Positions 1 to 7,895 of a stretch of DNA of 64,000 nt are shown in pieces. Both the position numbers and the translations under genes were made by a program. The notes under the pieces are model-generated. The model ran no database searches, had not been told where the DNA came from, and saw nothing but the letters and a program-made list of their open reading frames with translations. Source of the DNA: 21-14-0-10-47-8 sp966211455 (lineage in GTDB: Bacteria; Bdellovibrionota; Bdellovibrionia; Bdellovibrionales; Bdellovibrionaceae); NCBI GenBank assembly GCA_966211455.1, contig CBIHNI010000002.1, forward strand, positions 124,001 through 188,000, in the 5' to 3' direction. How positions within the stretch are numbered: position 1 is the stretch's first letter; every line of letters begins with the position of its first letter.

Positions 1-412
1 CCGATGTCATCATATCATCGGTGAAGACGTCGGCTGGACTGCAGTTTTTGTCCACGATGCGACGATCTTTGTAATAGTGAATCTGAAGACCACCGGTGAG
101 AACGAAAAATTGCAGCTGTTCTTTGTTCGTGAAATTACGTGTGAGCCGATCCGGTTTTTCAACGATCAGATGAAGAGCAATACCTGATTTTTGTTTTGCG
201 ATCTGGGCCTTGATAAAATCCATCATCGCATCAAACTTATTTCGCTTATTTACTTTGCTTCCGGTCTCGACAAAACGAAAGGTCTCAAGGATATGAAATC
301 CCTTTTTCTGCGAATACTCGAGACCCAGCCTTTCTTGAACATCCAAAGAATATCCATCTTCTTGCTTCGCATCTGATATTCGACTCAGCACAATGGCGTT
401 TTCTCGACTCAT
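1..412 (-). CDS. Large serine recombinase, N-terminal part (cut by window edge)
   Basis: Reading leftwards from the ATG at 412, the frame stays open to the window edge and gives 137 residues of a serine-recombinase catalytic domain. The motif LSRISDAKQEDGYSLDVQER (residues 9-28) matches the family nucleophile region, with Ser13 as the expected catalytic serine and the 'GYSLD-Q' segment typical of large serine integrases and excisionases. An AGGAG ribosome site lies 8 bases before the ATG. The gene lies 14 bases downstream of the zinc-finger gene 427-753, so the two probably share a transcript. A large serine recombinase usually integrates or excises a phage or conjugative element, which fits the surrounding accessory genes. 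The C-terminal DNA-binding half is outside the window, so integrity cannot be judged. Confidence 0.85.
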   Translation of the reverse strand, partial: MSRENAIVLSRISDAKQEDGYSLDVQERLGLEYSQKKGFHILETFRFVETGSKVNKRNKFDAMMDFIKAQIAKQKSGIALHLIVEKPDRLTRNFTNKEQLQFFVLTGGLQIHYYKDRRIVDKNCSPADVFTDDMMTS

Positions 413-426
413 CTATTTTCTCCTAT

Positions 427-753
427 TTATTTTATTTTTTCTCGTTGCTCAAGTTGCCACCGGAAATACGCGACGAGGCCGTCCATATCGTCGTCACTGA
501 TTCCAAGCGCATGTCTTGAGAGTTCGGGATAAAAAATTGATTCATCAAATACGGGCATCTGTTCTTGCTCAAGGATTTCGGTCTTTGGTTTTGACAACTT
601 CGAGATCCGCGACGCCGCTGAAGTTTTCCTTGCGGATCTCGAGAGTTTCTTGCACGACTTGCAAAGAGATTCGTGCCGTTTCCCTTGCTGATAAAAATCC
701 TGAATGGGCTTGAGCTCGCCACAACGAGAGCAGACCTTTCCTTGTGTTTCCAA
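427..753 (-). CDS. Small zinc-finger protein upstream of the recombinase
   Basis: This 108-residue protein has an N-terminal zinc-ribbon-like knuckle with Cys8-x2-Cys11 and Cys31-x2-Cys34 (KVCSRCGELK, LCKSCKKL), followed by a Ser/Lys-rich basic linker and an acidic C-terminal part (ISDDDMDGLVAYFRWQLEQR) that looks helical. The pattern is common in small phage and plasmid DNA-binding proteins. Its stop is 14 bases before the recombinase start, so it may act with or regulate the recombinase; that is inference from position. The 30-bp palindrome at 805-834 lies 51 bases upstream and could be its control site. No specific family was recognised. Confidence 0.7.
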   Translation of the reverse strand: METQGKVCSRCGELKPIQDFYQQGKRHESLCKSCKKLSRSARKTSAASRISKLSKPKTEILEQEQMPVFDESIFYPELSRHALGISDDDMDGLVAYFRWQLEQREKIK

Positions 754-804
754 AAGTTAACTCCACGATTTGTAGAGTCCAGTGCATATTGAAAATTGGG
801 GTGA

Positions 805-834
805 AAAACCGATGTGCAATTGCACATCGGTTTT
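805..834. promoter_or_regulatory. 30-bp perfect palindrome between divergent genes
   Basis: Bases 805-834 form an uninterrupted 30-bp palindrome: an A4 tract, CCGATGTGCA, a central AT, TGCACATCGG and a T4 tract. It lies between the divergent genes 427-753 (-) and 899-1174 (+). Because the arms meet without a loop it suits a dimeric DNA-binding protein better than a terminator, and no terminator is needed between divergent genes. An operator shared by both promoters is the simplest reading; a recombinase site is possible. Confidence 0.55.
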
Positions 835-898
835 GAGTGGACATACTTAAAAAACGGAGCGTTCTTATTAAAGTTATCTAGCAAAAACGGAGGAGCCG

Positions 899-1174
899 AT
901 GAAAAGCAAAAAGAACATCCGCGAAAATATTGATATCCTTGGAGACAAGTGGATACTTGCACCCAGCGGTCGTGATGTGATTGACCAATGCCAACAAGAG
1001 TCCTCTGATCTTCGGTATGAGATCAGTGCCTTAGGTTCGCTTTTTCGCAATCTCGCAAATCACGAATTTTCTGATGAAGAGCTTTATGGCATGGGACTGA
1101 TACTTGAGAAAGTATCAAAAAGGCTTGGTGCGATTTACGATAATCTTGAGAAATCACTTTTAAGAGATAAGTAA
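899..1174 (+). CDS. Small hypothetical protein
   Basis: This is a 91-residue soluble, mostly helical, charged protein with no membrane segment or metal motif. The start is supported by a CGGAGGAG ribosome site 3-5 bases upstream. It is transcribed away from the zinc-finger/recombinase pair, with the 30-bp palindrome between them, and converges on the replication-relaxation-type gene at 1190. I do not recognise the family. The setting suggests a minor gene of the mobile element. Confidence 0.6.
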   Translation: MKSKKNIRENIDILGDKWILAPSGRDVIDQCQQESSDLRYEISALGSLFRNLANHEFSDEELYGMGLILEKVSKRLGAIYDNLEKSLLRDK

Positions 1175-1177
1175 TAG

Positions 1178-1199
1178 TCAGCCATAATACTATGGCTGA
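1178..1199. terminator. Hairpin at convergent gene ends
   Basis: There is a 9-bp perfect stem (1178-1186 with 1191-1199) and a 4-base loop. It lies between the convergent genes ending at 1174 and 1190 and contains the stop codon of the minus-strand gene. No clear T tract follows on either strand, so termination is plausible but not certain. Confidence 0.45.
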
Positions 1200-2098
1200 T
1201 ATACTCTGTTAGCATTTTGTGAAATTTCTGAATTTTCCGAAGTCTTTGATTTGCTTGGATTTCTTCTCAAATCAAGAAGTGATTCCACGCAACTCTTGTG
1301 GTGCCACAGTGTAGGGCTAGTGATACCACAGTGCGAATGAATTTCTTGAAGCGTTTTTCCAGCTAAATTTCCTTTATAAATCGGTGTGCTCCAGCCTGTT
1401 TTCAAAAAGTCCTCAAGCAAAATAAAGTTATGCTTTGAAAAACGGGATGCATTGTAACGCTCGAAAATACGCTCAATCGATCGCAACATTCCTGTTGTTC
1501 CCATCAGCCAGAAGACGTGATTTATACTTGGATGGCGTTCGTAGAAATAAACCAAGTTCTCGTAGCGATTTTTTGCTTTCAGCGAAAGCTCCACTTCAAA
1601 TGCAAAAAGAGTTTGTTGATCCCCTTGCATAACGCGAGTGTAGCCATCGGGCCGATGAAGAATAGATTGCGGAATCCATTCAGGATAAAACTCATCAGGA
1701 TTGCATCTAAGCTCTTGTTCAGTGTAGATCATTTCGGAATCAAGCTCTTGATTGAGCCCTTCGCCAAGGTGAAAAGCGGTCGTAAGATAATCATGATGCG
1801 GATACTCGGACCGATAGCCGTGATGAATATCTTCACTCATCCAAGATCGGATAGCATTGTATCCGCGCTTATTGAGCTGCCACGCATAACATCTCTTTTG
1901 CACTTCAATGGCTTCGATGAATTTCACTTCTTCAAGTTGGCGCAAGCGTTCGTGTGCGTTTTCGGGTTTGGCGTTAGGAAAGAACTTTCTAGCAATGGCC
2001 TGTGAAGAAAGAATTTTCCATCTCCACAGGTAATTCAGAATTTGAACATCACGATCAGTTAAATTGCGATGCACTTCACGATACACGGGTTTAGTCAT
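1190..2098 (-). CDS. Replication-relaxation-like protein (plasmid/ICE family)
   Basis: This protein of about 302 residues has an N-terminal winged-helix segment (LTDRDVQILNYLWRWKILSS, then RLRQLEEVKFIEAIEV) and a C-terminal part with RPDGY and FAFEVELSLKAKNRYENLV. That layout resembles the replication-relaxation (Replic_Relax) family of plasmids and integrative elements, whose C-terminal half is nuclease-like. The ATG at 2098 is preferred over the GTG at 2104 because an AAAGG ribosome site is 8 bases from the ATG but only 2 from the GTG. The final 30 residues are Ser/Asn-rich. The family call comes from motif pattern only. It probably serves maintenance or transfer of the element. Confidence 0.6.
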   Translation of the reverse strand: MTKPVYREVHRNLTDRDVQILNYLWRWKILSSQAIARKFFPNAKPENAHERLRQLEEVKFIEAIEVQKRCYAWQLNKRGYNAIRSWMSEDIHHGYRSEYPHHDYLTTAFHLGEGLNQELDSEMIYTEQELRCNPDEFYPEWIPQSILHRPDGYTRVMQGDQQTLFAFEVELSLKAKNRYENLVYFYERHPSINHVFWLMGTTGMLRSIERIFERYNASRFSKHNFILLEDFLKTGWSTPIYKGNLAGKTLQEIHSHCGITSPTLWHHKSCVESLLDLRRNPSKSKTSENSEISQNANRVYQP

Positions 2099-2104
2099 AA
2101 GCAC

Positions 2105-2404
2105 GGCCTTTCATAAGTTTTACTCTTAAGTAGACAATTCTTATGCCAACGTTTTCGAATGCTCGAAAATGGCTCGTAAATGCTTGATAAAATCAGAGAA
2201 TCCTAAATGATCAGGTAGGTTTACCATTTGAACAGCCACCGCAAAATTTGAGTTTTTGAACTCAAAACTTGCGTAGCGATTTTCGAAAATCGCTAGGTGA
2301 AAATCACCATGAAGCATTCCATTGAATAATGACTCGTCGATGCATCATAGAAATTGGACTACCGAACCCGTTCGAGCGAGGATAGCCGGAGTAGGAGGCC
2401 ATTT
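2105..2404. other. AT-rich intergenic region with two dyads
   Basis: I see no convincing gene in these 300 bases. They hold two adjacent symmetric elements: an 8-bp stem with a 4-base loop (2247-2254 with 2259-2266) and a 22-bp perfect palindrome at 2274-2295 centred on TTCGAA. A shorter TTTTCGAATGCTCGAAAA-like dyad is near 2150. They lie between the divergent genes starting at 2098 and 2405, so operator or origin functions are both possible. Confidence 0.4.
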
Positions 2405-2584
2405 ATGGAAGCCTTTGTCGTTAAAACCTTCGAAGCGCTGTTCAAAGTAATTAGCGTACTGTTGATCTGCGGACTTATGGGGAATGTTCTCAGCGATTTG
2501 CAAACCCGTGCTTTCAGTAGCAAGCGCGTGGGGCTCGTCAGTATGCTTAAAGTGATCCAGCAGCTTGTAGGAAAAACTCAGTAG
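2405..2584 (+). CDS. Small membrane-associated hypothetical protein
   Basis: This 59-residue protein has a hydrophobic stretch FKVISVLLICGLMGNVL (about residues 11-27) followed by a basic tail. The ATG at 2405 is chosen over an upstream in-frame start because a strong TAGGAGG ribosome site lies 7-8 bases before it, and the residues encoded upstream look non-coding. The strong ribosome site is the main argument that the gene is real. A single-pass inner-membrane peptide of the mobile element is likely; its function is unknown. Confidence 0.5.
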   Translation: MEAFVVKTFEALFKVISVLLICGLMGNVLSDLQTRAFSSKRVGLVSMLKVIQQLVGKTQ

Positions 2585-2768
2585 CCAGAATTAGGTCTTT
2601 TTAATCAATCCTTGTTACTGCCTGATTTTAGAAGCTTAGAAGGCGTCAAAAAGCTCAGACGTATTATATTGCACCTGGCAGAGAACGATTCCTTTTGATG
2701 ATCAGCCTGGGTAATTGATTTTCTTGCTTGATCTAACCTTGGCGTGCGCTTTGCTTATTGGACCAAGA

Positions 2769-3659
2769 ATGAAAAGTTCTACCATTGAGATCCACAATAT
2801 TAGTTTGGGTTCGTTAGTAATTGCAATAATAGGCCTTTTATTGTCACTTCATTGTCATGCTGATCAAAATTCTGACATGTTTGCACAGTATGAAAAAATT
2901 AAAGCTGAACATAAAAAGCTAATCCCTCAGAACGGAGCTGTACCCGTCGAGGCCGATAAAATCGCTGCATTTCAATCTAGATTTGACGCCATTAAGGCAG
3001 ATGCAGCAGCTAAAAGCATTCCGCCTAAGGAATATTTAAAGAATAAATTTGGGATCATTCCGACAGTCGATTCGGCACCAGAGCTTTTAACTGATGACTT
3101 CTTAATTGAAGTGGCTGCAGTCGCATCTCTTTATCCTGACGATCTCATCTCTCACCTTGCTTCGAAGAATTTTGGAACAGGAAGTTTTGAGTTGAAAGTA
3201 GAACCAAATGCAAATGCGACGGCTGGTATACGAACGGACAGCGCTGGTATTTTGGACTGTCAGAAAACCAGATGTAGAATCATACTCTCCCAGTGGTTTT
3301 TTGAAATGCCTTTGTCTAGTCGTATCCAAATTCTCGCCCATGAATTGGCTCATTTAATCGACATGAATAACTTAAGTATTGGTGCTCAGTGGATCGATTT
3401 GTTTGGGTGGAAAGAGTATTATGAATATGTCCGATCTCCTAAAAAGATCGAAGATGGGTTCGAGTCAATTCTTATCGAAGATCGATTTCTTATAAAATAT
3501 GGACTTGTATCTTCCTACTGTACCCAGGATTGGAGCGAGGATTTTGCCGAAACTGTAACTTCTTATTGCTTCCAACCTGATTTCTTGCAGAAGTTGGCCC
3601 CAGCAAAATACGAGTTTTTGCGTTCTAAAGTCTTCTTTGGTCTGAGTTGTACGTACTAA
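2769..3659 (+). CDS. Secreted zincin-type metalloprotease-like protein
   Basis: This 296-residue protein has an N-terminal hydrophobic segment (SLGSLVIAIIGLLLSLHCHA), probably a signal peptide or anchor. The motif AHELAHLIDM carries His191-Glu-x2-His195, the zinc-binding signature of zincins, and SEDFAETV about 70 residues later could supply the third zinc ligand. Cysteines in CQKTRC and near the C-terminus could form disulfides outside the cytoplasm. The ATG at 2769 fits the signal peptide; the longer open frame begins at a TTG. It is probably a periplasmic or exported peptidase, with unknown substrate. It sits among element cargo genes with no operon partner. Confidence 0.7.
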   Translation: MKSSTIEIHNISLGSLVIAIIGLLLSLHCHADQNSDMFAQYEKIKAEHKKLIPQNGAVPVEADKIAAFQSRFDAIKADAAAKSIPPKEYLKNKFGIIPTVDSAPELLTDDFLIEVAAVASLYPDDLISHLASKNFGTGSFELKVEPNANATAGIRTDSAGILDCQKTRCRIILSQWFFEMPLSSRIQILAHELAHLIDMNNLSIGAQWIDLFGWKEYYEYVRSPKKIEDGFESILIEDRFLIKYGLVSSYCTQDWSEDFAETVTSYCFQPDFLQKLAPAKYEFLRSKVFFGLSCTY

Positions 3660-3682
3660 AACCACTTGTTATCGAAAGGAAT

Positions 3683-3704
3683 GGCGCTCGTTAAATCGAG
3701 CGCC
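3683..3704 (+). terminator. Hairpin after the zincin gene
   Basis: An 8-bp GC-rich stem (GGCGCTCG at 3683-3690 with CGAGCGCC at 3697-3704) and a 6-base loop lie 23 bases after the stop at 3659. The following T tract is weak and begins 9-10 bases later, so efficiency is uncertain. Confidence 0.5.
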
Positions 3705-3872
3705 CAAAGTCCAATTTTAAGAGAATATTTTTTCTGATTCAAAAAGCTCATTCAACTAACCATAGCCGTTCAACAAACAGTTAATTTTAGGTCGTAGGCT
3801 GGGGATCTTGCAGCTTTTGCGAAACGAAACAGTCGGTATCCCTTGTCATTATCAATCTGGATTCTGAATTTC

Positions 3873-4421
3873 TCAGTACATTATATTGAGCGAAACTGGG
3901 TGAGTTCCATTGGATTGAGCCTGAATTGTCTTGTCCTGCCGTATCCCACTAAATGTAACTCCAACATAGAAGTCGCCTATCTGATCCAGTATTGTTGGAA
4001 TATTAAGACCCATTCCTACAAAGCCGCATCTTACATTCGAAGAGGGTGCTGTGGGTTTGCCATCGATGTGTTGCCCCAAACCAGAGCACTGCATGCCAAT
4101 TTCCATAGAAGCATAACTTCTGCTGGAAAGAGTGCCTTTTATCGACATAAATCCTCCTGGCGTCAGTTCGGTTACTTGAAGGTTACTGATCGTAACAGTT
4201 TCTACGCTGCATGGTCCTCCGTTACAGGTATGCCCAGGCTGAGCGTCAACATAAAGTGTCCCTCCAAGATAAACTGAGTTTGCGAAAGCATGACAGCCCA
4301 TGGTTATGCCAAAAATAAAAGCCAGCATTCTCACTGAAAACATCTTTTTTCGCGATTTCGTAAAATTTCCGAATAATTCATTTAAGTAAAAGAACTTCTT
4401 TGACACTTTCGTTTGTTGCAT
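3873..4421 (-). CDS. Secreted hypothetical protein with Cys pairs
   Basis: The predicted product has 182 residues. An AAGGAG ribosome site about 7 bases upstream supports the ATG at 4421. That gives a long basic N-region followed by MLAFIFGITMGCHAFA, a likely signal peptide with cleavage near residue 47. The mature part contains paired cysteines (HTCNGGPCS, MQCSGLG, VRCGFVG), suggesting disulfides in a small exported beta-rich protein. No known family was recognised. It is divergent from the TIGR02147 regulator at 4578, with a dyad between them, so that regulator may control it. A shorter product starting at Met26 (4343) is possible but lacks a ribosome site. Confidence 0.6.
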   Translation of the reverse strand: MQQTKVSKKFFYLNELFGNFTKSRKKMFSVRMLAFIFGITMGCHAFANSVYLGGTLYVDAQPGHTCNGGPCSVETVTISNLQVTELTPGGFMSIKGTLSSRSYASMEIGMQCSGLGQHIDGKPTAPSSNVRCGFVGMGLNIPTILDQIGDFYVGVTFSGIRQDKTIQAQSNGTHPVSLNIMY

Positions 4422-4522
4422 TCTGCTCTCCTTAAGAGTTAGAGGTCTGTGACCTGTTAGCTCCAAAAAATAAGCTGACCATTTTGACCAATCAAACCTA
4501 AAATTTGTTAGATCAGTGATAT

Positions 4523-4541
4523 TGATTGCTGTCAGCAATCA
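4523..4541. promoter_or_regulatory. Dyad between secreted-protein gene and TIGR02147 regulator
   Basis: Two perfect 8-bp arms (TGATTGCT at 4523-4530 and AGCAATCA at 4534-4541) are separated by 3 bases. The site is 37 bases before the regulator ATG and about 100 bases upstream of the divergent secreted-protein gene. It is a plausible operator for the neighbouring HTH regulator. Confidence 0.45.
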
Positions 4542-4577
4542 GTTGACCATCGTGATTCCATTATATAGACCTTCCAG

Positions 4578-5369
4578 ATGCTTTCTTATCAGAATATCTT
4601 AAGTGATGAATACCTTCGGCGCCATTCTAAGAATCCAGCTTATTCTATGCGAAGTTTTGCGAGGGACTTAGGCCTGTCCCAGTCATTTCTCTCGCAAGTT
4701 TTAAATAAAAAACGAAAGTTAAGTGATGAGGCGGGGCTTGTTATTTCCGAAAAACTCAAATTAAGAGGAATAAGAAGGAACCTGTTCGTCAATTTAGTTC
4801 GATGCGAAAAAATTTCGGACCCACAAGGCAAAAGAATTTTAGAGGCCGAAATCGAAAAGCTTCTTCAGCGGCAAACAAATTTTAAGCCTTTAGCAGAGGA
4901 CGTCTTCAATGCTGTTGCGGATTGGCATTACTTTGCAATCTTAGAATTAACTGTATTGAAGGGCTTTAAAAGTGATCTTCTTTGGATTTCAAAAAAGCTG
5001 AAAATACCATTAGTGGAAGTAAAAATGGCAATTGAATGTTTGTTGCGAATGGGACTTCTAACGAAAGTGAACGGCACTTTCGTTAAGACTGAAAAAAACT
5101 ATATCTTTGAAAATGTACCGTCCAAGGCCATACGAAAACATCATAGGGATACTTTGGGGTTGGCACATAAAGCACTTGAGGAGCAAGATGTCGATCAACG
5201 TGAATTTTTCACCGTCGTCTTTCCAATGGATCCCATCAAGTTGAAAGAAGTAAAACGTAAAATTCGGGCATTTAGCGAAGAGATGACCACTGAAATGCAA
5301 AATTCTGAGCCTAAATCAGTTTATAAGTTAGCAATTCAATTTTTTCGTTTGGACCAGGAGGGAATTTAA
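4578..5369 (+). CDS. TIGR02147-family HTH regulator
   Basis: This 263-residue protein starts with a helix-turn-helix region (SMRSFARDLGLSQSFLSQVL, then NKKRKLSDEAG) and continues with a winged-helix-like middle (LTVLKGFKSDLLWISKKLKI) and the C-terminal region typical of TIGR02147 proteins. That family is known from Fibrobacter and is expanded in Bdellovibrio-like genomes, commonly next to genes for secreted proteins. Its stop overlaps the next gene's start (TAATG at 5367-5371), so it is translationally coupled to the exported protein 5369-6529. It is probably a local regulator of its neighbours. The family call is strong; the regulatory target is inferred. Confidence 0.85.
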   Translation: MLSYQNILSDEYLRRHSKNPAYSMRSFARDLGLSQSFLSQVLNKKRKLSDEAGLVISEKLKLRGIRRNLFVNLVRCEKISDPQGKRILEAEIEKLLQRQTNFKPLAEDVFNAVADWHYFAILELTVLKGFKSDLLWISKKLKIPLVEVKMAIECLLRMGLLTKVNGTFVKTEKNYIFENVPSKAIRKHHRDTLGLAHKALEEQDVDQREFFTVVFPMDPIKLKEVKRKIRAFSEEMTTEMQNSEPKSVYKLAIQFFRLDQEGI

Positions 5370-6529
5370 TGAGAAATCTATGGGCGGTGTTATTTTTCTT
5401 TTTACCGGCGTTTGGATTTGCGGGCGGCGCTGTTGGCAATGGTGGTGACTCAGTCGAGTGCACATACTCGGCAGCAAATGATTTTAATGGCACCTATGCC
5501 CTTGATTACTTACTCACTTACAAAGAAAGCAATCAAAATTCGGATATTGTCAAAGTTACGTCACTGGATGAATCCATACAAAGAATAAAAAAGCTGCTCC
5601 AAGAGAAGGTGCCTGAACTCAGTGATAGTTTTGATGAGTTTATGAAACTTGTGCGCAATGAGGATATTTCACTCCCACGTTTTTGGGAGGAAGCTCCTTT
5701 TGGTCTCGTCGATATTAAAGACGAAAACATCATCAATTTTGTACCTATGAACTGCCGTCAAAATGGCGATGTAAAAATTGTTCAAACGATTATTCGTTTG
5801 AATCCGATGAATACAGGTTTGGAAAAGTATAAACTGGTTTACAAGTACGTACCTAGCATTTTCCAACGACTATATACTCAGGCTCCTCTCCAGCTCTCGT
5901 TTTTGCTTGTACATGAATGGCTTTGGGATCTCAGCCACCATGTTGAGAAAAATCGGCGTCTCAATCGCTTTATTCACTCAAAAGAATTTGAGTCACTATC
6001 GCGAGAACAGTTGCGGGCGCGGTTAACTACTTTGGGATTAGAAATTCCCAATCAAATTTCTCCCGATATATTTCGCTTCGACTCCTGTAAGCCTAGTCCC
6101 TCTGACGCTAAGGAGCTTATGAGCAGGATTAAAACAGGTGGACAAATTATTCTGAGTCAGGATTTGAGCCTCCTTCAGCGCAAGTTCAAATGTCCCGTTA
6201 GTGAAAGTGTTGGTGGCTGTTTGTTTTCATCCGTTTACTGGCACACCGTCAGTAAGGAGCCCCAGTCGAGGCTTACCGGTAGCGTAGATTCGCAGGGGGG
6301 AAAAAACCTACTCCTCAGCACCCCTAAGACTGGCGTTAGCCGATGTGAAGTAGATGAAGAAAGCGCTGTCATTAGTTGCAAGAATTTAAATCTGTTTCCG
6401 CAGCCTCAGAAGGAAACAATTTTCACTGGCACTGTTGGTTCAGGATGTATTAAATTTTACGATTCGGTTTTCTATCAAGGTGCTCCATACGGGGAACTTG
6501 TAGAGAAGGTACTTAAAGTAAGACTGTGA
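5369..6529 (+). CDS. Secreted hypothetical protein coupled to TIGR02147 regulator
   Basis: This 386-residue protein has a clear signal peptide (MRNLWAVLFFFLPAFGFA, cleavage near residue 18) followed by GGAVGNGGDSVEC. The middle contains VHEWLWDLSHH (His182-Glu183, then His190 and His191), which recalls a metal site but is not the standard HExxH spacing. The C-terminal part has several Cys (FDSCK, FKCPVSE, VGGCLF, SRCEVD, VISCKN, GSGCIKF), suggesting a disulfide-rich exported domain. The gene overlaps the regulator stop by one base. I do not recognise a characterised family. Its setting suggests export or surface function under control of the upstream regulator. Confidence 0.75.
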   Translation: MRNLWAVLFFFLPAFGFAGGAVGNGGDSVECTYSAANDFNGTYALDYLLTYKESNQNSDIVKVTSLDESIQRIKKLLQEKVPELSDSFDEFMKLVRNEDISLPRFWEEAPFGLVDIKDENIINFVPMNCRQNGDVKIVQTIIRLNPMNTGLEKYKLVYKYVPSIFQRLYTQAPLQLSFLLVHEWLWDLSHHVEKNRRLNRFIHSKEFESLSREQLRARLTTLGLEIPNQISPDIFRFDSCKPSPSDAKELMSRIKTGGQIILSQDLSLLQRKFKCPVSESVGGCLFSSVYWHTVSKEPQSRLTGSVDSQGGKNLLLSTPKTGVSRCEVDEESAVISCKNLNLFPQPQKETIFTGTVGSGCIKFYDSVFYQGAPYGELVEKVLKVRL

Positions 6530-6884
6530 AGCACCGATTTTGGAAAGGTCAGCGATATTGACCGAAGCCGAGAAAAAAACTGGATTTACTCGAGTGATGA
6601 GTGCAATCTTGAAAAAATGGTGGTTTGAATTACGCTTGATAAATTCGGAAAAACTTAGAACTTTGATTTTTCTGAGGAATTGCGACCGAAAAATTTCATC
6701 AGCAACCCTTTATTTTGTTTAGGAATTCAAAAATTCTTCGATGAAAATTTCTCGGCTGCGTTATTAAAACCACTTCTATTTGCAGCTTCAAAAACAAAAA
6801 CGGCCCAGCTTTCTAAGCTAGGCCGTTACCGCAATCACAAATTTTAGAAGTGTCCTTAAAAGGCAACCCTTCTGTCCGGATTAA
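6530..6884. other. Intergenic region between convergent genes
   Basis: This stretch of about 355 bases separates convergent genes. A 60-codon open frame at 6540-6722 has no ribosome site and looks non-coding. The only structure I support is the minus-strand terminator at 6789-6827. Confidence 0.4.
6789..6827 (-). terminator. Intrinsic terminator of the resolvase gene
   Basis: On the minus strand a 13-bp stem (6815-6827 with 6799-6811, one mismatch) and a 3-base loop are followed by an almost pure T tract (the A-rich bases 6790-6800). It lies about 58 bases after the resolvase stop at 6885. Confidence 0.85.
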
Positions 6885-7661
6885 TTAATCATAGGTCTCG
6901 TAAAATACGCCTTGGATTGCCTCAACTTCTGCTTTTGCTTGTTCTTCAATTTTAATCTCAACAGACTGGCGAACGGCCTCAGGTAGATTATCGTTTTTTA
7001 AAACGTTCGTTTCAATTGATACCTTAATCTCATTTTGCATGGCTTCGAGCTTCAGTTTTTCTTCGGCCTCTTTTTCTTTCAGCATCTGAATTTTCTCGGC
7101 ATGAACGCTGCCATGACTGCATCTTGCGATACGTGCGATTTCACGATAAGAAATTTTCGCCTCTAAAAGAGAGCGGATCAAAACAGAATTTCTTTTCTTC
7201 GTTCGTCCGATCTTTTTTCCTTTGGCTTTCGCGTTCGCCATTCCGGCACGAACACGCTCAACGATCATTTCTCTCTCTAGCTGGGCCAAAGCTCCGAGAA
7301 TCGTATAGAGCGCCATCCCAAGCGGAGAGCTGGTATCAATACTTTCAGTGATAGAGATGAATCGGGTGTTGCGTTCACGAAAGCACTGAAGCGCTTTTAA
7401 AAGATGGCTCGTGCTACGAGCGAACCTGGAAAAACTGAAAACAACGACCTGCTCAACTTCACCCTTGGACACCATTTCCATAAGTCGGTTAAGTGCTGGA
7501 CGACTTTCTTTAGCACCACTGATGCCTTCATCCGTAAAGAACTCGTAGTCTTTGATTTGGTTGCGAAGGCACCATTCTTTAAGGGCTCGGATTTGAGATT
7601 CAAGCCCTCCTTGTTGATTATCTGTTGATACACGGCAATACAGACACACTTTTCGACTCAT
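6885..7661 (-). CDS. Serine resolvase/invertase
   Basis: This 258-residue small serine recombinase has the catalytic segment CLYCRVSTDNQ with Ser12 as nucleophile. It also has VVVFSFSRFARSTSHLL with the conserved arginine region, the dimerisation helix (LGALAQLEREMIVERVRAGM) and a C-terminal helix-turn-helix (SYREIARIARCSHGSVHAEK). About 70 residues of charged coiled-coil-like sequence follow, longer than classic Tn3 resolvases. The ATG at 7661 is preferred to the GTG at 7670 because a GAGGTG ribosome site fits it. The inverted-repeat array at 7726-7793 lies just upstream, the position of a res site in Tn3-type resolvase genes. It probably resolves or inverts DNA of the mobile element. Confidence 0.92.
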   Translation of the reverse strand: MSRKVCLYCRVSTDNQQGGLESQIRALKEWCLRNQIKDYEFFTDEGISGAKESRPALNRLMEMVSKGEVEQVVVFSFSRFARSTSHLLKALQCFRERNTRFISITESIDTSSPLGMALYTILGALAQLEREMIVERVRAGMANAKAKGKKIGRTKKRNSVLIRSLLEAKISYREIARIARCSHGSVHAEKIQMLKEKEAEEKLKLEAMQNEIKVSIETNVLKNDNLPEAVRQSVEIKIEEQAKAEVEAIQGVFYETYD

Positions 7662-7725
7662 AGGTGACACCTCATGGGGTTAGAGAAAGTGTCTGTTGAT
7701 GATTTATGGGGCGAATGAACGCTTT

Positions 7726-7793
7726 TGGAGAACGCTTACTATCTGTTCTCCAGCGTGGAGAACAGATACCTAAAAATTGGTACTTGTTCTCCA
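7726..7793. promoter_or_regulatory. Res-like array of four inverted half-sites
   Basis: Four copies of one 9-bp half-site occur: TGGAGAACG (7726-7734, +), its inverse TGTTCTCCA (7744-7752), TGGAGAACA (7756-7764) and TGTTCTCCA (7785-7793). The two central ones are part of a perfect 12-bp inverted repeat (7741-7752 with 7756-7767) with a 3-base spacer. The array ends 65 bases upstream of the serine resolvase start. Inverted half-sites with different spacers directly upstream of a resolvase gene are the hallmark of a res recombination site that also controls the gene. A plain operator is the alternative. Confidence 0.6.
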
Positions 7794-7895
7794 CGAAATT
7801 AAAAGTTACTGTGATTTCAATTACTTGCCGTCAAGGTGTCGTCGGCAAGCGCGGTTCTAAGATCCGCCAGTAAGGGGCACCAGTTTAAAAAAAAA

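Noticed and set aside
432..962. Long minus-strand frame overlapping the zinc-finger gene
   Set aside because: It runs in another phase through the 427-753 gene and the intergenic palindrome, has no ribosome site and encodes no recognisable domain.
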